Shown here: piece after piece, positions 36,213 through 45,302 of the stretch | How the letters are laid out: each line of letters begins with the position of its first letter | Position numbering within the stretch: position 1 is the first letter of the stretch | Assembly: GCA_016789885.1 (NCBI GenBank) | Contig: JAEUPZ010000031.1 | Location: 186,001-250,000 of the forward strand | Length of the DNA stretch: 64,000 bases | Source of the DNA: Chromatiales bacterium | GTDB lineage: Bacteria > Pseudomonadota > Gammaproteobacteria > Steroidobacterales > GCA-2729495 | Direction of reading: 5' to 3' | Made by a program: the position numbers and the translations under genes | The notes under the pieces: model-generated | What the model was told of the DNA's origin: nothing | The model's database searches: none | What the model saw: only the letters and a program-made list of their open reading frames with translations

Positions 36213-36980
36213 ATGGGCGTGCCCGCTTTCAATGTCGTGATTCCGGCGCGCCACGCGTCGACACGTTTTCCGGGGAAGCCGCTGGCCGACCTCGGTGGCC
36301 GGCCGATGCTGGCGCACGTCCATGCCGGTGCCCTGGCGAGCGGTGCCGCGACCGTCGTCGTCGCCACCGACGACGAGCGCATTGCCGCGGTGGCCCGCGG
36401 CTTCGGCGCCGATGTCGCCATGACTTCGGCCCACCACGCGTCCGGCACCGAGCGCGTCGCCGAGGTGGCGGCCACCCGCGGCTGGCGGGACGACGCCATC
36501 GTCGTGAACCTGCAGGGGGACGCGCCACTGATGCCGCCGGGCAACCTGGCCCAGCTTGCGGTGCTGCTCGAAGCCGATCCGGCCCTGGGCATGGCGACGC
36601 TGCAGACGCCGCTCGCCGGCCCGGAGGAGTACCTGAGCCCGCACGTGGTCAAGGTCGTCTGCGACGCGGCGGGGCGCGCGCTGTATTTCAGCCGCGCGCC
36701 GATCCCGGCGGCGGGTCACGGCAACGAGGTCAGCGCGGCCTGGCAGTCAGGCTTCCGCCATCTCGGGCTGTACGCGTACCGGGTGGCGGCACTGCGCAGG
36801 ATCGCCGCCGCGCCGGCGTGCCGCCTCGAACAGCAGGAGAAGCTGGAGCAGCTTCGTGCGCTCTGGCTCGGCATCGGCATCGGGGTGGCGACGGCCGGGC
36901 AGCTGCCGGGGCCGGAGGTGGACACGCCCGAGGATCTCGAGCGGGCCCGCGCGTGGCTGGCCCGGGAGCGAAGGGCATGA
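36213..36980 (+). CDS. kdsB: 3-deoxy-manno-octulosonate cytidylyltransferase
   Basis: Activates KDO as CMP-KDO for LPS inner-core synthesis. The 255-residue product has the N-terminal nucleotide site VVIPARHASTRFPGKPL and the conserved ATDDERI and NLQGDAPLM segments. ATG 36213 is preferred because GAGG lies 10 bases upstream; GTG 36207 would add two residues. Overlaps the phosphatase gene in ATGA. Confidence 0.97.
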   Translation: MGVPAFNVVIPARHASTRFPGKPLADLGGRPMLAHVHAGALASGAATVVVATDDERIAAVARGFGADVAMTSAHHASGTERVAEVAATRGWRDDAIVVNLQGDAPLMPPGNLAQLAVLLEADPALGMATLQTPLAGPEEYLSPHVVKVVCDAAGRALYFSRAPIPAAGHGNEVSAAWQSGFRHLGLYAYRVAALRRIAAAPACRLEQQEKLEQLRALWLGIGIGVATAGQLPGPEVDTPEDLERARAWLARERRA

Positions 36981-37528
36981 AGTTCCCGTTCCGGCGGAAC
37001 CGGCTGCCGCCCGCCAGGGTGCGGGTGCTCATGGTCTGCATGGGCAACATCTGTCGTTCGCCCATGGCGGAGGGCATGCTGCGCAAGTACCTGGCCGAAC
37101 GCGAAGCCGCGCGGGGCGAGGCGCTGCCCGTGCACGTCGACTCGGCGGGCACCCATGGGTACCACGCGGGCGCGGCGCCGGATGCCAGGGCCAAGGCGGC
37201 AGCCGCCCGCCGCGGCATCGAGATAGGCGGGCTGAAGGCACGCCAGGTGACCGTCGAAGACTTCGACGTGTTCGACCTGGTGGTCGCCATGGACGAAGAC
37301 AACCTCGCGGCACTCCGGGATCTGGCCGATCCGGATCACCACCGCAAGCTACGCCTGCTGCTGGATTTCGCGCCGCTGGCCACGCCGACCCGCAGCGTGC
37401 CCGATCCGTACTACGGCGGGATGTCGGGTTTCGAGCGGGTACTCGACCTCGTCGAGCAGGCCATGGCCGGCCTGGTCGACGAGATCGAGCGATTGGCCGA
37501 GAGCCGCGTCGAGCCCTCGGCCCGGTAG
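36977..37528 (+). CDS. Low-molecular-weight protein tyrosine phosphatase
   Basis: A 183-residue phosphatase with the P-loop CMGNICRSPMAEG (C21 and R27) and the general-acid Asp in DPYYGG near 140. Members dephosphorylate tyrosine kinases of polysaccharide export or small phosphate substrates. Here it ends the lpxK-kdsB string, a position also seen in Pseudomonas, and its partner kinase is not in the window. Its stop abuts the stop of the convergent rne with no spacer. Confidence 0.94.
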   Translation: MKFPFRRNRLPPARVRVLMVCMGNICRSPMAEGMLRKYLAEREAARGEALPVHVDSAGTHGYHAGAAPDARAKAAAARRGIEIGGLKARQVTVEDFDVFDLVVAMDEDNLAALRDLADPDHHRKLRLLLDFAPLATPTRSVPDPYYGGMSGFERVLDLVEQAMAGLVDEIERLAESRVEPSAR

Positions 37529-40270
37529 TCAGGCGCCGGACCCGCCGTCCACCCCGGCATCGGGGGCATGGTCCTCTGCAGCCGCCGGGGCCGGCGGCGT
37601 CCAGCTGCCGGCCCGCTTGTCGGGCCGCGGCGATTCCCAGGGCAGCAGGCGGTCGGTACCCCGCTCGATGTAGGGACCCGGCGGCGCGGGGGCCGGGCTG
37701 GCCGATTCCGCCTCGGCCCTGGTCGGGCTGTTGCCGCCTGCACGGTCCTCAGGCGTGACTGCTGCCGGGCTCGCGCTCCGGGCCTCGATCGGCACCTCTG
37801 CGGGCCCCGGTGCCATGGCGGCGGGGGGCGGCGGTGCTGCCTGGAACTCCGGCTCCGGTGACGGCGCGGCGGCGGGCTGGCTGTCACCCATGGTCACGGA
37901 CGCCACATCTGCGGCTGCGAGAGTTGCAGCGGCAGCGACGGCACCGATGGCCGGTCCTGCCGGGGTACCGGCCTCGGCCACGCCTGAGTCGGCGCCGCCC
38001 GTCTCGCGCGGGCCACGCTCACCCCGGTCGCGACCACCGCGGCGGCGGCGGCGGCCGCGCTCGCTACGCGTGCCCTCGGGCCGCGCCTCGGCCGGCGTGC
38101 CCGGCCCGGCGGCCGCAGCGTTGGTGGTGCCGGCCTGTTCTCGGGCGGCGACTTCCTGGCGCTCAGGGCGCTCTGGCCGGTCGCCCCGATCCGCGCGCTC
38201 CGCCCGCTCGGGCCGGTCGGGACGCTCCGGGCGCTCGGTCCGCTCGGCGCGCTCCGGACGCTCGCCGGTCGGGCCGGGCCGGCGCTCGTCGCGCGGCGGA
38301 CGGTCCCGCTGGGCGTCGTCCCGCCGTTCGCCCCGCTGCTGGCCGCGGCGCCGGTCGTCGCGCTCGGGACGGTCGCCCCGTTCGGGACGGTCGCCGCGCT
38401 GGCCGCGCTCGCCGCCGCGATCGTGGCGGTTGCCGCGCTCGCCATGACGGTCGCCGCGTGCCCCGCGGTCACGGTCACGGTCACGCCCGCGATCGCCGCG
38501 CCGGTCACGGTTACGGTCTTCCGTGGTCTCGGCGGCTGCCGGGGCGGTGTCACCCGGGGCGAAGAAGAAATTCCACAGCCTCACGAACAGGCCCGGACGC
38601 TGGACCGGTGGCGCGACGGCCACGGCCTCGGCGGCCGGCGGTGGCTCGATGACGGGCGCCGGGGACGACGGCAGCACGCTGGCCACGGCCGGCGCTTCGG
38701 TGCGGGGCTTGGCCGGCGTCACCGCGATGTCCTCCGCCGCCTTCGGCGCCGTCGGCGTGACCAGCGTGTAGCTGAGCCCCGTGTTCTCCGGCAGCGATAC
38801 CTGGTCGTCACGCACGCGGCGGATGGTGAAGTCGGGTGTGTCGAGCGCCGAGTCGGCGACCAGCAGGACCTGGATCCGGTCGCGCGCCTCGATCGTGCTG
38901 ATCCACTCGCGCTTTTCGTTCAGCAGGTAGTTGGCGACGTCGACCGGCAGCTGGGCGACGACCTTGGCGGTGCGATCCTTGCGGGCCTCCTCGCCGACGA
39001 GCCGCAGCACGGCCAGCGCGAGCGAGTCGACGCTGCGGATCGAGCCCATGCCCTTGCAGCGCGGGCAGGCCTGGTGCGCCGATTCGCCGAGGCTGGGACG
39101 CAGCCGCTGCCGGGACATCTCGAGGAGCCCGAAGCGCGAGATGCGCCCGATCTGCACCCGGGCGCGGTCCATGCGGACCGCGTCGCGCAGCCGGTTCTCG
39201 ACCTCGCGCTGGTTGCGCTGGGGCCCCATGTCGATGAAGTCGATGACGATGAGCCCGCCGAGGTCGCGCAGGCGCAGCTGGCGCGCGATCTCGTCGGCGG
39301 CCTCGAGGTTGGTCTGGAACGCCGTCTGCTCGATGTCATCGCCCTTGGTGGCGCGCGCCGAGTTGATGTCGATCGAGACCAGTGCCTCGGTATGGTCGAT
39401 CACGATGCTGCCGCCGGACGGCAGTTCGACGGTGTGGGAGAAGGCCGACTCGATCTGGCTCTCGATCTGGTAGCGCGTGAAGAGGGGAACCGGATCGGTG
39501 TACTGCTTGAGCTTGCGCAGGTTGTGCGGCATGGCGCGCTCGACGAACTGGCGGGCCTCCTCGAAGGCCGTGTCGTCGTCGATGATGATCTCGCCGATGT
39601 CGTTGGCCAGGTGGTCACGCAGCGCGCGGATGATGGCGTTGCTGTCCTGGAAGATCAGGAACGGTGCCGGCCGCGACACCACGGCCGACTTGATGGCCTC
39701 CCAGATGCCGAGGAGGTAGTCGAGGTCCCACTTGATCTCTTCGGCGGCGCGGCCGACGCCGGCGGTGCGCACGATCACGCCCATGCCGGCCGGGATCTCG
39801 ATGTCCTCGAGCACTTCGCGCAGGTCGTCACGGTCCTCGCCGCTGACGCGGCGCGAGACGCCGCCGGCGCGGGGGTTGTTCGGCATGAGCACGATGAAGC
39901 GCCCGGCCAGGCTGATGTAGGTGGTCAGTGCGGCGCCCTTGTTGCCGCGCTCCTCCTTTTCGACCTGCACCACGATTTCCTGCCCTTCGCGCAGGACCTC
40001 GCGGATGTTCGGCCGGCCACTGGCAGGCTCGTTCAGGTAGTACTCGGGAGAGACTTCCTTGAAGGGGAGGAAGCCGTGGCGGTCGGCGCCGTAGTCGATG
40101 AAGGCGGCGTCGAGGCTGGGCTCGACGCGCGTGATGCGCCCCTTGTAGATGTTGGCCTTCTTCTGTTCGCGGGACTCGCTCTCGATATCAAGGTCGTACA
40201 GGCGCTGGCCATCGACCATCGCGACGCGCAACTCTTCGGACTGAGTTGCATTGACGAGCATTCTCTTCAT
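37529..40270 (-). CDS. rne: Ribonuclease E
   Basis: Essential endonuclease and scaffold of the RNA degradosome. It has 913 residues. The N-terminal catalytic half contains an S1 domain, the 5'-sensor/RNase H-like region, the DNase-I-like site ([10 protein letters not shown] and [13 protein letters not shown]), and the zinc link CPRCKG near 401. The C-terminal half (about 530-913) is disordered, with an Arg-rich RNA-binding tract (repeats of RPER and DRDR) followed by Ala/Pro-rich sequence. Length identifies RNase E rather than the shorter RNase G. Divergent from rluC with a 580-base gap holding a long leader. Confidence 0.97.
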   Translation of the reverse strand: MKRMLVNATQSEELRVAMVDGQRLYDLDIESESREQKKANIYKGRITRVEPSLDAAFIDYGADRHGFLPFKEVSPEYYLNEPASGRPNIREVLREGQEIVVQVEKEERGNKGAALTTYISLAGRFIVLMPNNPRAGGVSRRVSGEDRDDLREVLEDIEIPAGMGVIVRTAGVGRAAEEIKWDLDYLLGIWEAIKSAVVSRPAPFLIFQDSNAIIRALRDHLANDIGEIIIDDDTAFEEARQFVERAMPHNLRKLKQYTDPVPLFTRYQIESQIESAFSHTVELPSGGSIVIDHTEALVSIDINSARATKGDDIEQTAFQTNLEAADEIARQLRLRDLGGLIVIDFIDMGPQRNQREVENRLRDAVRMDRARVQIGRISRFGLLEMSRQRLRPSLGESAHQACPRCKGMGSIRSVDSLALAVLRLVGEEARKDRTAKVVAQLPVDVANYLLNEKREWISTIEARDRIQVLLVADSALDTPDFTIRRVRDDQVSLPENTGLSYTLVTPTAPKAAEDIAVTPAKPRTEAPAVASVLPSSPAPVIEPPPAAEAVAVAPPVQRPGLFVRLWNFFFAPGDTAPAAAETTEDRNRDRRGDRGRDRDRDRGARGDRHGERGNRHDRGGERGQRGDRPERGDRPERDDRRRGQQRGERRDDAQRDRPPRDERRPGPTGERPERAERTERPERPDRPERAERADRGDRPERPERQEVAAREQAGTTNAAAAGPGTPAEARPEGTRSERGRRRRRGGRDRGERGPRETGGADSGVAEAGTPAGPAIGAVAAAATLAAADVASVTMGDSQPAAAPSPEPEFQAAPPPPAAMAPGPAEVPIEARSASPAAVTPEDRAGGNSPTRAEAESASPAPAPPGPYIERGTDRLLPWESPRPDKRAGSWTPPAPAAAEDHAPDAGVDGGSGA
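38161..38518 (-). repeat. rne: Arg/Glu/Asp-rich repeat tract inside rne
   Basis: Imperfect short repeats encoding units such as RPER, RAER and DRDR, part of the RNA-binding low-complexity tail of RNase E. The DNA repeats (CGCTCGGGCCGG-like and GGTCAC-like units) make this stretch prone to slippage and to assembly errors. Confidence 0.7.
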
Positions 40271-40768
40271 GATTTCCTACACAGGTGGGGCTGGGGCGCG
40301 GCGCAGCGGCGCCGGGGTGCGCAGATGCGACCCGGACGGCGGCCGTTCCAGCAAGGTTCGCGGGCGGACTGTCCCGGCCCGGGCAGGGCTGCTCGGCGGG
40401 CGGCCGGCGCAGGGCAGGGTGCCGGAGTGCCGGCGACCACGCGGGCTGCGTGCCGTCTGTCTTCCCGATGAGCCGTGCCGTGTATGCCAATGCCGAATTT
40501 CCGGCAGCGGGCGGAGCGGTGCTGCCACTGCCGGCCGCCGGGGCCGCAGGCCCGGGCGGGAGGAGCGTGGAAAACAGCGTCGCGCCTGCTGCCTGCAGGA
40601 CAGTTCCGGTGTTCACTCGATCAGCCCGCCGAGGCGGGCTACGGTGGCCATGTGGCGCCGCCGGCAGCGCCGGAGGCAGTAGCAATGCCCTCATGCCCGG
40701 CGCCGGGACAGGAACCGGGACCCAATCGCCCGGTGCGGTCTTGACACCCGGGGCCACCTGACCTAGCC
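40271..40768 (-). other. Long 5' leader of rne (no gene seen)
   Basis: About 500 bases between the predicted rne transcription start and its ATG. Several short frames cross it on both strands, but none has a recognisable protein or start signal. It contains an 8-base perfect inverted repeat AGCCCGCC-GA-GGCGGGCT at 40623-40640, strong enough for a stable RNA hairpin. In E. coli the 361-base rne leader has hairpins through which RNase E regulates its own mRNA; a similar role here is inference. Confidence 0.5.
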
Positions 40769-40775
40769 GTCGGGT

Positions 40776-40804
40776 ACTATAACAGCCGCACCCCAAGGCG
40801 GCAA
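40776..40804 (-). promoter_or_regulatory. Candidate sigma-70 promoter of rne
   Basis: Minus strand: TTGCCG (40804 to 40799, 4 of 6), a 17-base spacer and TATAGT (40781 to 40776, 5 of 6). Predicted start near 40769. Confidence 0.6.
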
Positions 40805-40850
40805 CGCGATTTCGCGACTAAGCCCTTGGGCCGACACGGATTCCCTCCCC

Positions 40851-41819
40851 ATGACCAATGCCGCTCCCAGGGCGCAGGCCGCGCGGGTCACCGCTACCGC
40901 CGACCACGCCGGCCGACGCCTCGACAACTTCCTGTTGCACCACCTGAAGGGCGTGCCGCGCTCGCGCGTCTACCGCCTGATCCGCAGTGGCGAGGTGCGC
41001 GTGAACAGCCGGCGGGTCGACGCGTCGTACCGCCTGTGCGAGGGGGATGACGTGCGCGTGCCGCCCGTCTCCCGCGCGCCCGAAGCGCAGGCCGCTGCCG
41101 TATCGCCCCAGCGGGCGGCCTGGATCGAGGAGCGGGTCATCGCCGAGGAGCGCGACTTCCTGGTCCTCGACAAGCCGGCCGGACTCGCCGTGCACGGGGG
41201 CAGCGGCATCAGTCTCGGCGCCATCGAACTTCTGCGCGCGGCGCGCGGCCTCGGCGACTCGTTGTCGCTCGCCCACCGGCTCGACCGCGAGACGAGCGGC
41301 TGCCTGCTGGTGGCAAAGCGCGCCAGCGCGCTGCGTGACCTGCATGCACAGTTCCGCAATGGCGAGGTGGGCAAGCGCTATCTGGCCCTGCTGGTCGGGC
41401 GCTGGCCGGGCCGGGCCCGTACCGTCGACGCGCCGCTCGAGACCACCGAGCGCCGGGGCGGCGAACGCTTCGTGCGCGTCGATGCGGCCGGCAAGCCGGC
41501 CCGGACCCATTTCATTCCGCTGGAACGGTTTCCCGGGGCGGCGCTGATGGCCGTGGATCTCGATACCGGCCGGACCCACCAGATCCGCGTGCACGCGGCC
41601 TCGATCGGTCACCCGGTGGCGGGCGACCAGCGCTACGGCCAGGCCGATGACCCGATCGTCGCGGGGTACGGGCTGCAGCGGCTGTTCCTGCACGCGCGGT
41701 CGCTGACGTTCCGGGTGCCAGGCTCCGACCGCAGCGTGACCGTGGAGGCGCCGCTCGACCCCGGCCTCGAGGCCGTGCTCGGCCGGCTGCGGGCCGCCGT
41801 GCCGCCGGCCGACGGCTAG
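40851..41819 (+). CDS. rluC: Ribosomal large-subunit pseudouridine synthase RluC
   Basis: Isomerises uridines of 23S rRNA (955, 2504 and 2580 in E. coli). The 322-residue protein has an N-terminal S4 RNA-binding domain (about 15-75) and the RluA-type core with the catalytic motif HRLDRETSGCLLVAK near 142-156 (Asp in RLD). Divergent from rne exactly as in E. coli, which favours RluC over RluD. A TTGACA lies at 40741-40746 but without a matching -10. The gene ends inside a hairpin shared with maf. Confidence 0.94.
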   Translation: MTNAAPRAQAARVTATADHAGRRLDNFLLHHLKGVPRSRVYRLIRSGEVRVNSRRVDASYRLCEGDDVRVPPVSRAPEAQAAAVSPQRAAWIEERVIAEERDFLVLDKPAGLAVHGGSGISLGAIELLRAARGLGDSLSLAHRLDRETSGCLLVAKRASALRDLHAQFRNGEVGKRYLALLVGRWPGRARTVDAPLETTERRGGERFVRVDAAGKPARTHFIPLERFPGAALMAVDLDTGRTHQIRVHAASIGHPVAGDQRYGQADDPIVAGYGLQRLFLHARSLTFRVPGSDRSVTVEAPLDPGLEAVLGRLRAAVPPADG

Positions 41820-41843
41820 CGGGCTGTGTGCAAAGCCCGCTAG
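41816..41843. terminator. Symmetric hairpin covering the stop codons of rluC and maf
   Basis: A perfect 10-base stem CTAGCGGGCT (41816-41825) and AGCCCGCTAG (41834-41843) with an 8-base loop. It includes the TAG stops of both convergent genes. No T-run follows on either strand, so it is at best a weak bidirectional terminator or an mRNA 3'-end stabiliser. Confidence 0.55.
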
Positions 41844-42421
41844 GGCAGGTCGATGCCGCAGCAGCGCAGTGCCGCGGCGGTCCAGATGAGGGGCAGCCCC
41901 TGCAGCGCGGTGGGGTCCTCGTTCTCGACGGCACGGAACAGGATCACGCCGCGGCGTTCGACCCGGAAGCTGCCGGCGCAGTCGAGGGGATGGTCGGCGG
42001 CCACGTAGCGCCGCACCAGCTGCGGGTCGAGGTCCCGGAAGCGCACCCGGGTCGTATCGACGTGGGTCCGGGGCGGCTGGCCGGGTGCGACAACGCAGAC
42101 GGCGGTATGGAACTCCACCGTCCCGCCGGAGCAGGCCAGCAGGTCGGCTTCGGCCCGCTCGGGTGTGCCGGGCTTGCCGAGCAGGACGCCGCCACGGCTG
42201 GCCACCTGGTCGCTGCCGATGACGATGGCACCGGGGTGGCGCGCGGCCCCGCTCCGGGCCTTCAGCAGGGCCAGGCGAAGGGCCAGGGCCGCTGGTTGCT
42301 CGTCGGGCAGCGGGCTCTCATCGACGTGCTGGGCCTCGGCCACGAAGTCGGGCAGCAGCCGGGCGAGGAGCTCGCGGCGGTACGGGGACTGGGAAGCCAG
42401 GACGACGGGCGGCGAGGGCAT
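41840..42421 (-). CDS. Maf/YceF-type nucleotide pyrophosphatase
   Basis: House-cleaning enzyme that hydrolyses non-canonical nucleotides; the YceF subgroup prefers 7-methyl-GTP. The 193-residue product has ASQSPYRRELL near 9-19, GSDQVA near 72-77, HPLDCAGSF and the terminal GLPLI. The ATG at 42421 is placed directly before VVLASQSP. Position between rluC and yceD is that of E. coli yceF. Divergent from yceD. Confidence 0.94.
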   Translation of the reverse strand: MPSPPVVLASQSPYRRELLARLLPDFVAEAQHVDESPLPDEQPAALALRLALLKARSGAARHPGAIVIGSDQVASRGGVLLGKPGTPERAEADLLACSGGTVEFHTAVCVVAPGQPPRTHVDTTRVRFRDLDPQLVRRYVAADHPLDCAGSFRVERRGVILFRAVENEDPTALQGLPLIWTAAALRCCGIDLP

Positions 42422-42451
42422 GGGCGGGGCCGGCGGGGAAAGCGCGCGATT

Positions 42452-42480
42452 TTGACACACCCCGGCACGGTACCTATCAT
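42452..42480 (+). promoter_or_regulatory. Strong sigma-70 promoter before yceD
   Basis: TTGACA at 42452-42457 (6 of 6), 17-base spacer, TATCAT at 42475-42480 (5 of 6). It is the best promoter match in the window. The expected start near 42487 leaves only about 3 bases before the ATG at 42490. Confidence 0.75.
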
Positions 42481-42489
42481 TACGGCCCC

Positions 42490-43020
42490 ATGCTGGCCTG
42501 GGTAATTGGATCCGCCGAGATTGCGGAACTAGCCGGGCGGCACGCCGAGCAGCAGCTTGCGTGGCGTGTGGCCGACCTCGACAGGCTGGCCGGCGTCGCT
42601 GATGGTGCACGATCCGGTGAGATCACGGTGCTGGCGGCCTTCCGGCCAGCGGCCGAGGGTCTCGCCAGGCTGGACCTCAGCATCCACGGCACGCTGGTGC
42701 TCACGTGCCAGCGCTGCCTCGGTGACCTGGTGTGGCCGGTGGACCTCTCCGCAGAGCTCTGCATCGTCGCGAGCGACGACGATGCCGGCAGGCTGCGCGA
42801 GCCCATCGATGCGGTGGCGCCGGGGCCGGAAGGGCTCTCGCTCGCCGGGCTCACGGAAGACGAGGTGCTCGCGGCCCTGCCGCTGGCACCGATGCATGCG
42901 GCGGGTGCCGGCTGCATGGCGGGTGGACCTGCCAGCGTGCCGGACGGACCAAACCGGCCCCTGGCCGGGCTGGCCGCGCTGTTGAAGAAGGACGCGGACG
43001 ACCCGGTTGGTGGTCGCTGA
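42490..43020 (+). CDS. yceD: YceD (DUF177) protein
   Basis: A 176-residue protein of the YceD/DUF177 family, linked to 23S rRNA maturation in some bacteria and plants and always next to rpmF. It has the conserved TCQRCLG cysteine pair near residues 76-82 and C-terminal PLAGLAALLKKD. No Shine-Dalgarno precedes the ATG and the promoter leaves nearly no leader, so initiation may be leaderless. A later start is possible, but SAEIAELAGRHAEQQL near the N-terminus fits the family. First gene of the rpmF-plsX-fabH operon. Confidence 0.9.
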   Translation: MLAWVIGSAEIAELAGRHAEQQLAWRVADLDRLAGVADGARSGEITVLAAFRPAAEGLARLDLSIHGTLVLTCQRCLGDLVWPVDLSAELCIVASDDDAGRLREPIDAVAPGPEGLSLAGLTEDEVLAALPLAPMHAAGAGCMAGGPASVPDGPNRPLAGLAALLKKDADDPVGGR

Positions 43021-43032
43021 GGAGCAGACGAA

Positions 43033-43236
43033 ATGGCAGTTCAAAAGAGTCGCGTGACCCCGTCGCGCAAGGGCATGCGCCGGGCGCACGATTTCCTGGT
43101 CAACCCGGCGCTGTCGGTGGACCCTGGCAGCGGTGACACGCACCGCCGCCACCACGTCAGCAAGGATGGCTTCTACCGTGGCAAGAAGGTCACGCTGACG
43201 GCGAAGCTGGCCCGCAAGCTCGGCAGCGCCGACTGA
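43033..43236 (+). CDS. rpmF: 50S ribosomal protein bL32
   Basis: Ribosomal protein of the large subunit. Its 67 residues show [20 protein letters not shown] and the [15 protein letters not shown] segment. It has no cysteines, so it is the zinc-free form. A C-terminal extension ([14 protein letters not shown]) makes it about 10 residues longer than E. coli bL32. GAGGAG at 43019-43024, overlapping the yceD stop, drives translation. Confidence 0.97.
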   Translation: MAVQKSRVTPSRKGMRRAHDFLVNPALSVDPGSGDTHRRHHVSKDGFYRGKKVTLTAKLARKLGSAD

Positions 43237-43285
43237 ACCTCCCTGCGGGCGGCCCCTGCCGCCCGTCCCTGACCTGGGCCCTTCG

Positions 43286-44296
43286 ATGGCCGACCACATC
43301 ACCATTGCGGTCGATGCCATGGGCGGTGACGCCGGCGCGTCGGTCTGCGTGCCGGCCGCCGCCGCGTTCGTGCGCGGGAATCCCGACGTCGAGGTGATCC
43401 TCGTCGGCCAGCGCGAGGTCGTCGAGCCCCTGCTTGCCGGATCCGGTCCGCGCATCCGCATCCACGACGCGCGGCAGGTGGTGGGCATGGACGAGCCCCC
43501 CGCCGAGGCCCTGCGCCGGAAGAAGGATTCCTCGATGCGCGTGGCCATCGACCTCGTGAAGCGGGGCGAGGCCGAAGCGTGCGTCAGCGCCGGCAATACC
43601 GGTGCGCTGATGGCGACCGGCCGCTTCGTGCTGAAGACCCTGCCCGGCATCGACCGGCCGGCCATCATGGCCCGCGTGCCGACGCGCGAGGGCACGATCT
43701 ACATGCTCGACCTCGGCGCCAACGCCGACTGCACGGCCCAGCACCTCTACGAGTTCGCCGTGATGGGTGAAGTCGTCGCCCGGGTGACAGAGGCCATCGG
43801 GCGCCCGCGCATCGCGCTCCTGAACATCGGCGAAGAGGACATCAAGGGCAACGACCGCGTGCGTGACGCCGCGGCGCGCCTCGCCGCGAGCCCGCTCAAT
43901 TACGTCGGCTTCGTCGAGGGCGACTCTATCCAGGACCATCGCGCCGACGTCATCGTCTGCGACGGGTTCAGCGGCAACGTGGCGCTGAAGTCGATGGAAG
44001 GCACCGCGAAGCTCATCAGCTTCTTCCTCGAGCGCGAGTTCCGCGGCAGCGCCTACGGCAAGGTTGCTGGCCTGCTGGCCTACCCGGTGCTGCGGTCGCT
44101 GAAGCGCCGCCTCGATCCGCGTCGCTACAACGGTGCGAGCCTCGTGGGCCTCGACGGCATCGTCATCAAGAGCCACGGCGGCGCCGACTCGCTGGCCTTC
44201 CAGCAGGCGCTTGACGTCGCGTTCGTCGAGGCGCAGAAGCGCGTGCCGCACCAGATCCGTGCCCTGGTGACCGACCAGGTCCGCGCCGAGGCCTGA
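43286..44296 (+). CDS. plsX: Phosphate acyltransferase PlsX
   Basis: Converts acyl-ACP to acyl-phosphate for membrane phospholipid synthesis. The 336-residue protein starts with ITIAVDAMGGDAGA and has VSAGNTGALMATG and VVCDGFSGN-like VCDGFSGNVALK, all characteristic. It lies 49 bases after rpmF and 15 before fabH, the usual order. Confidence 0.97.
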   Translation: MADHITIAVDAMGGDAGASVCVPAAAAFVRGNPDVEVILVGQREVVEPLLAGSGPRIRIHDARQVVGMDEPPAEALRRKKDSSMRVAIDLVKRGEAEACVSAGNTGALMATGRFVLKTLPGIDRPAIMARVPTREGTIYMLDLGANADCTAQHLYEFAVMGEVVARVTEAIGRPRIALLNIGEEDIKGNDRVRDAAARLAASPLNYVGFVEGDSIQDHRADVIVCDGFSGNVALKSMEGTAKLISFFLEREFRGSAYGKVAGLLAYPVLRSLKRRLDPRRYNGASLVGLDGIVIKSHGGADSLAFQQALDVAFVEAQKRVPHQIRALVTDQVRAEA

Positions 44297-44311
44297 GGGC
44301 CAGGGAGTCCC

Positions 44312-45277
44312 ATGTACTCACGCATAGCCGGTACCGGCCGCTGCCTGCCCGAGCGGGTGGTCACCAACGCCGACCTCGAGCACGTCGTCGACACCACCGA
44401 CGAGTGGATCCGCAGCCGGACCGGCATCGAGCGCCGGCACATCGCCGCCGACGGCCAGACCACCGCCGATCTGGCCGAGGGTGCGGCCAGGGCCGCCATG
44501 GCGGCCGCCGGCGTCACGGCGGCGGACATCGACTTCATCGTCGTCGGCACGACGACCCCGGACTACGTCTTCCCGAACGTCGGCTGCATCGTGCAGGACC
44601 GGCTGGGTGCGCACGGCTGCCCGGCTTTCAGCGTCGAGGCGGCCTGCAGCGGGTTCATCTACGCGCTCTCCATCGCCGACCGGTTCATCGCCTCGGGGGG
44701 CGCGCGGTGTGCGCTGGTCATCGGCGCCGAGACGCTGTCGCGCATGACCGACTGGAGCGACCGCACCACCTGCGTGCTGTTCGGCGACGGCGCCGGCGCC
44801 GTGGTCCTGAAGCCCGCGGAGGAGCCGGGCATCCTGTCGTGCCACCTCGGCGCCGACGGCGCCTACCGCGACCTGCTGTACCACCCGTATGGGGTCTCGC
44901 GGCAGCAGCGGCCCGGCGAGACGGCCGGGCCCTACATCCACATGAAGGGCAACGAGGTCTTCAAGGTCGCCGTGAAGACCCTCGAGACCATCGTCGACGA
45001 GACGCTCGCCGCGAACCATCTCGAGCGCAGCGCCATCGACTGGCTGATTCCGCACCAGGCCAACATCCGTATCATCCAGGCCACGGCCAGGCGCCTCGAC
45101 ATGCCCCTGGAGAAGGTCGTGCTGACCCTGCAGGACCACGGCAACACCTCCGCGGCGTCGGTGCCCATGGCCCTCGACGTCGCAGTGCGCGATGGCCGCG
45201 TGCAGCGCGGCCAGCTGCTGCTGCTCGAGGCCTTCGGCGGGGGCTTCACGTGGGGCTCGTCGCTGATCCGGTTCTGA
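44312..45277 (+). CDS. fabH: Beta-ketoacyl-ACP synthase III
   Basis: Starts fatty-acid elongation by condensing acetyl-CoA with malonyl-ACP. It has 321 residues. The catalytic triad is visible: Cys112 in [11 protein letters not shown], His in PHQANIRI near 248, and Asn in GNTSAASVP near 278. In most relatives fabD, fabG and acpP follow; here a transporter follows 25 bases later. Confidence 0.97.
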   Translation: MYSRIAGTGRCLPERVVTNADLEHVVDTTDEWIRSRTGIERRHIAADGQTTADLAEGAARAAMAAAGVTAADIDFIVVGTTTPDYVFPNVGCIVQDRLGAHGCPAFSVEAACSGFIYALSIADRFIASGGARCALVIGAETLSRMTDWSDRTTCVLFGDGAGAVVLKPAEEPGILSCHLGADGAYRDLLYHPYGVSRQQRPGETAGPYIHMKGNEVFKVAVKTLETIVDETLAANHLERSAIDWLIPHQANIRIIQATARRLDMPLEKVVLTLQDHGNTSAASVPMALDVAVRDGRVQRGQLLLLEAFGGGFTWGSSLIRF

Positions 45278-45302
45278 GCCGGGCGGCACGCTGAGCCGCG
45301 CC

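Noticed and set aside
40741..40746. A perfect TTGACA upstream of rluC
   Set aside because: No acceptable -10 occurs 16-18 bases downstream; the nearest good hexamer is 28 bases away and fits the opposite-strand rne promoter better.
40285..40761. Several short frames of 70-160 codons in the rne-rluC gap
   Set aside because: They have Arg/Gly/Pro-rich composition, no ribosome-binding site and no known motif. The region is better explained as the rne leader.
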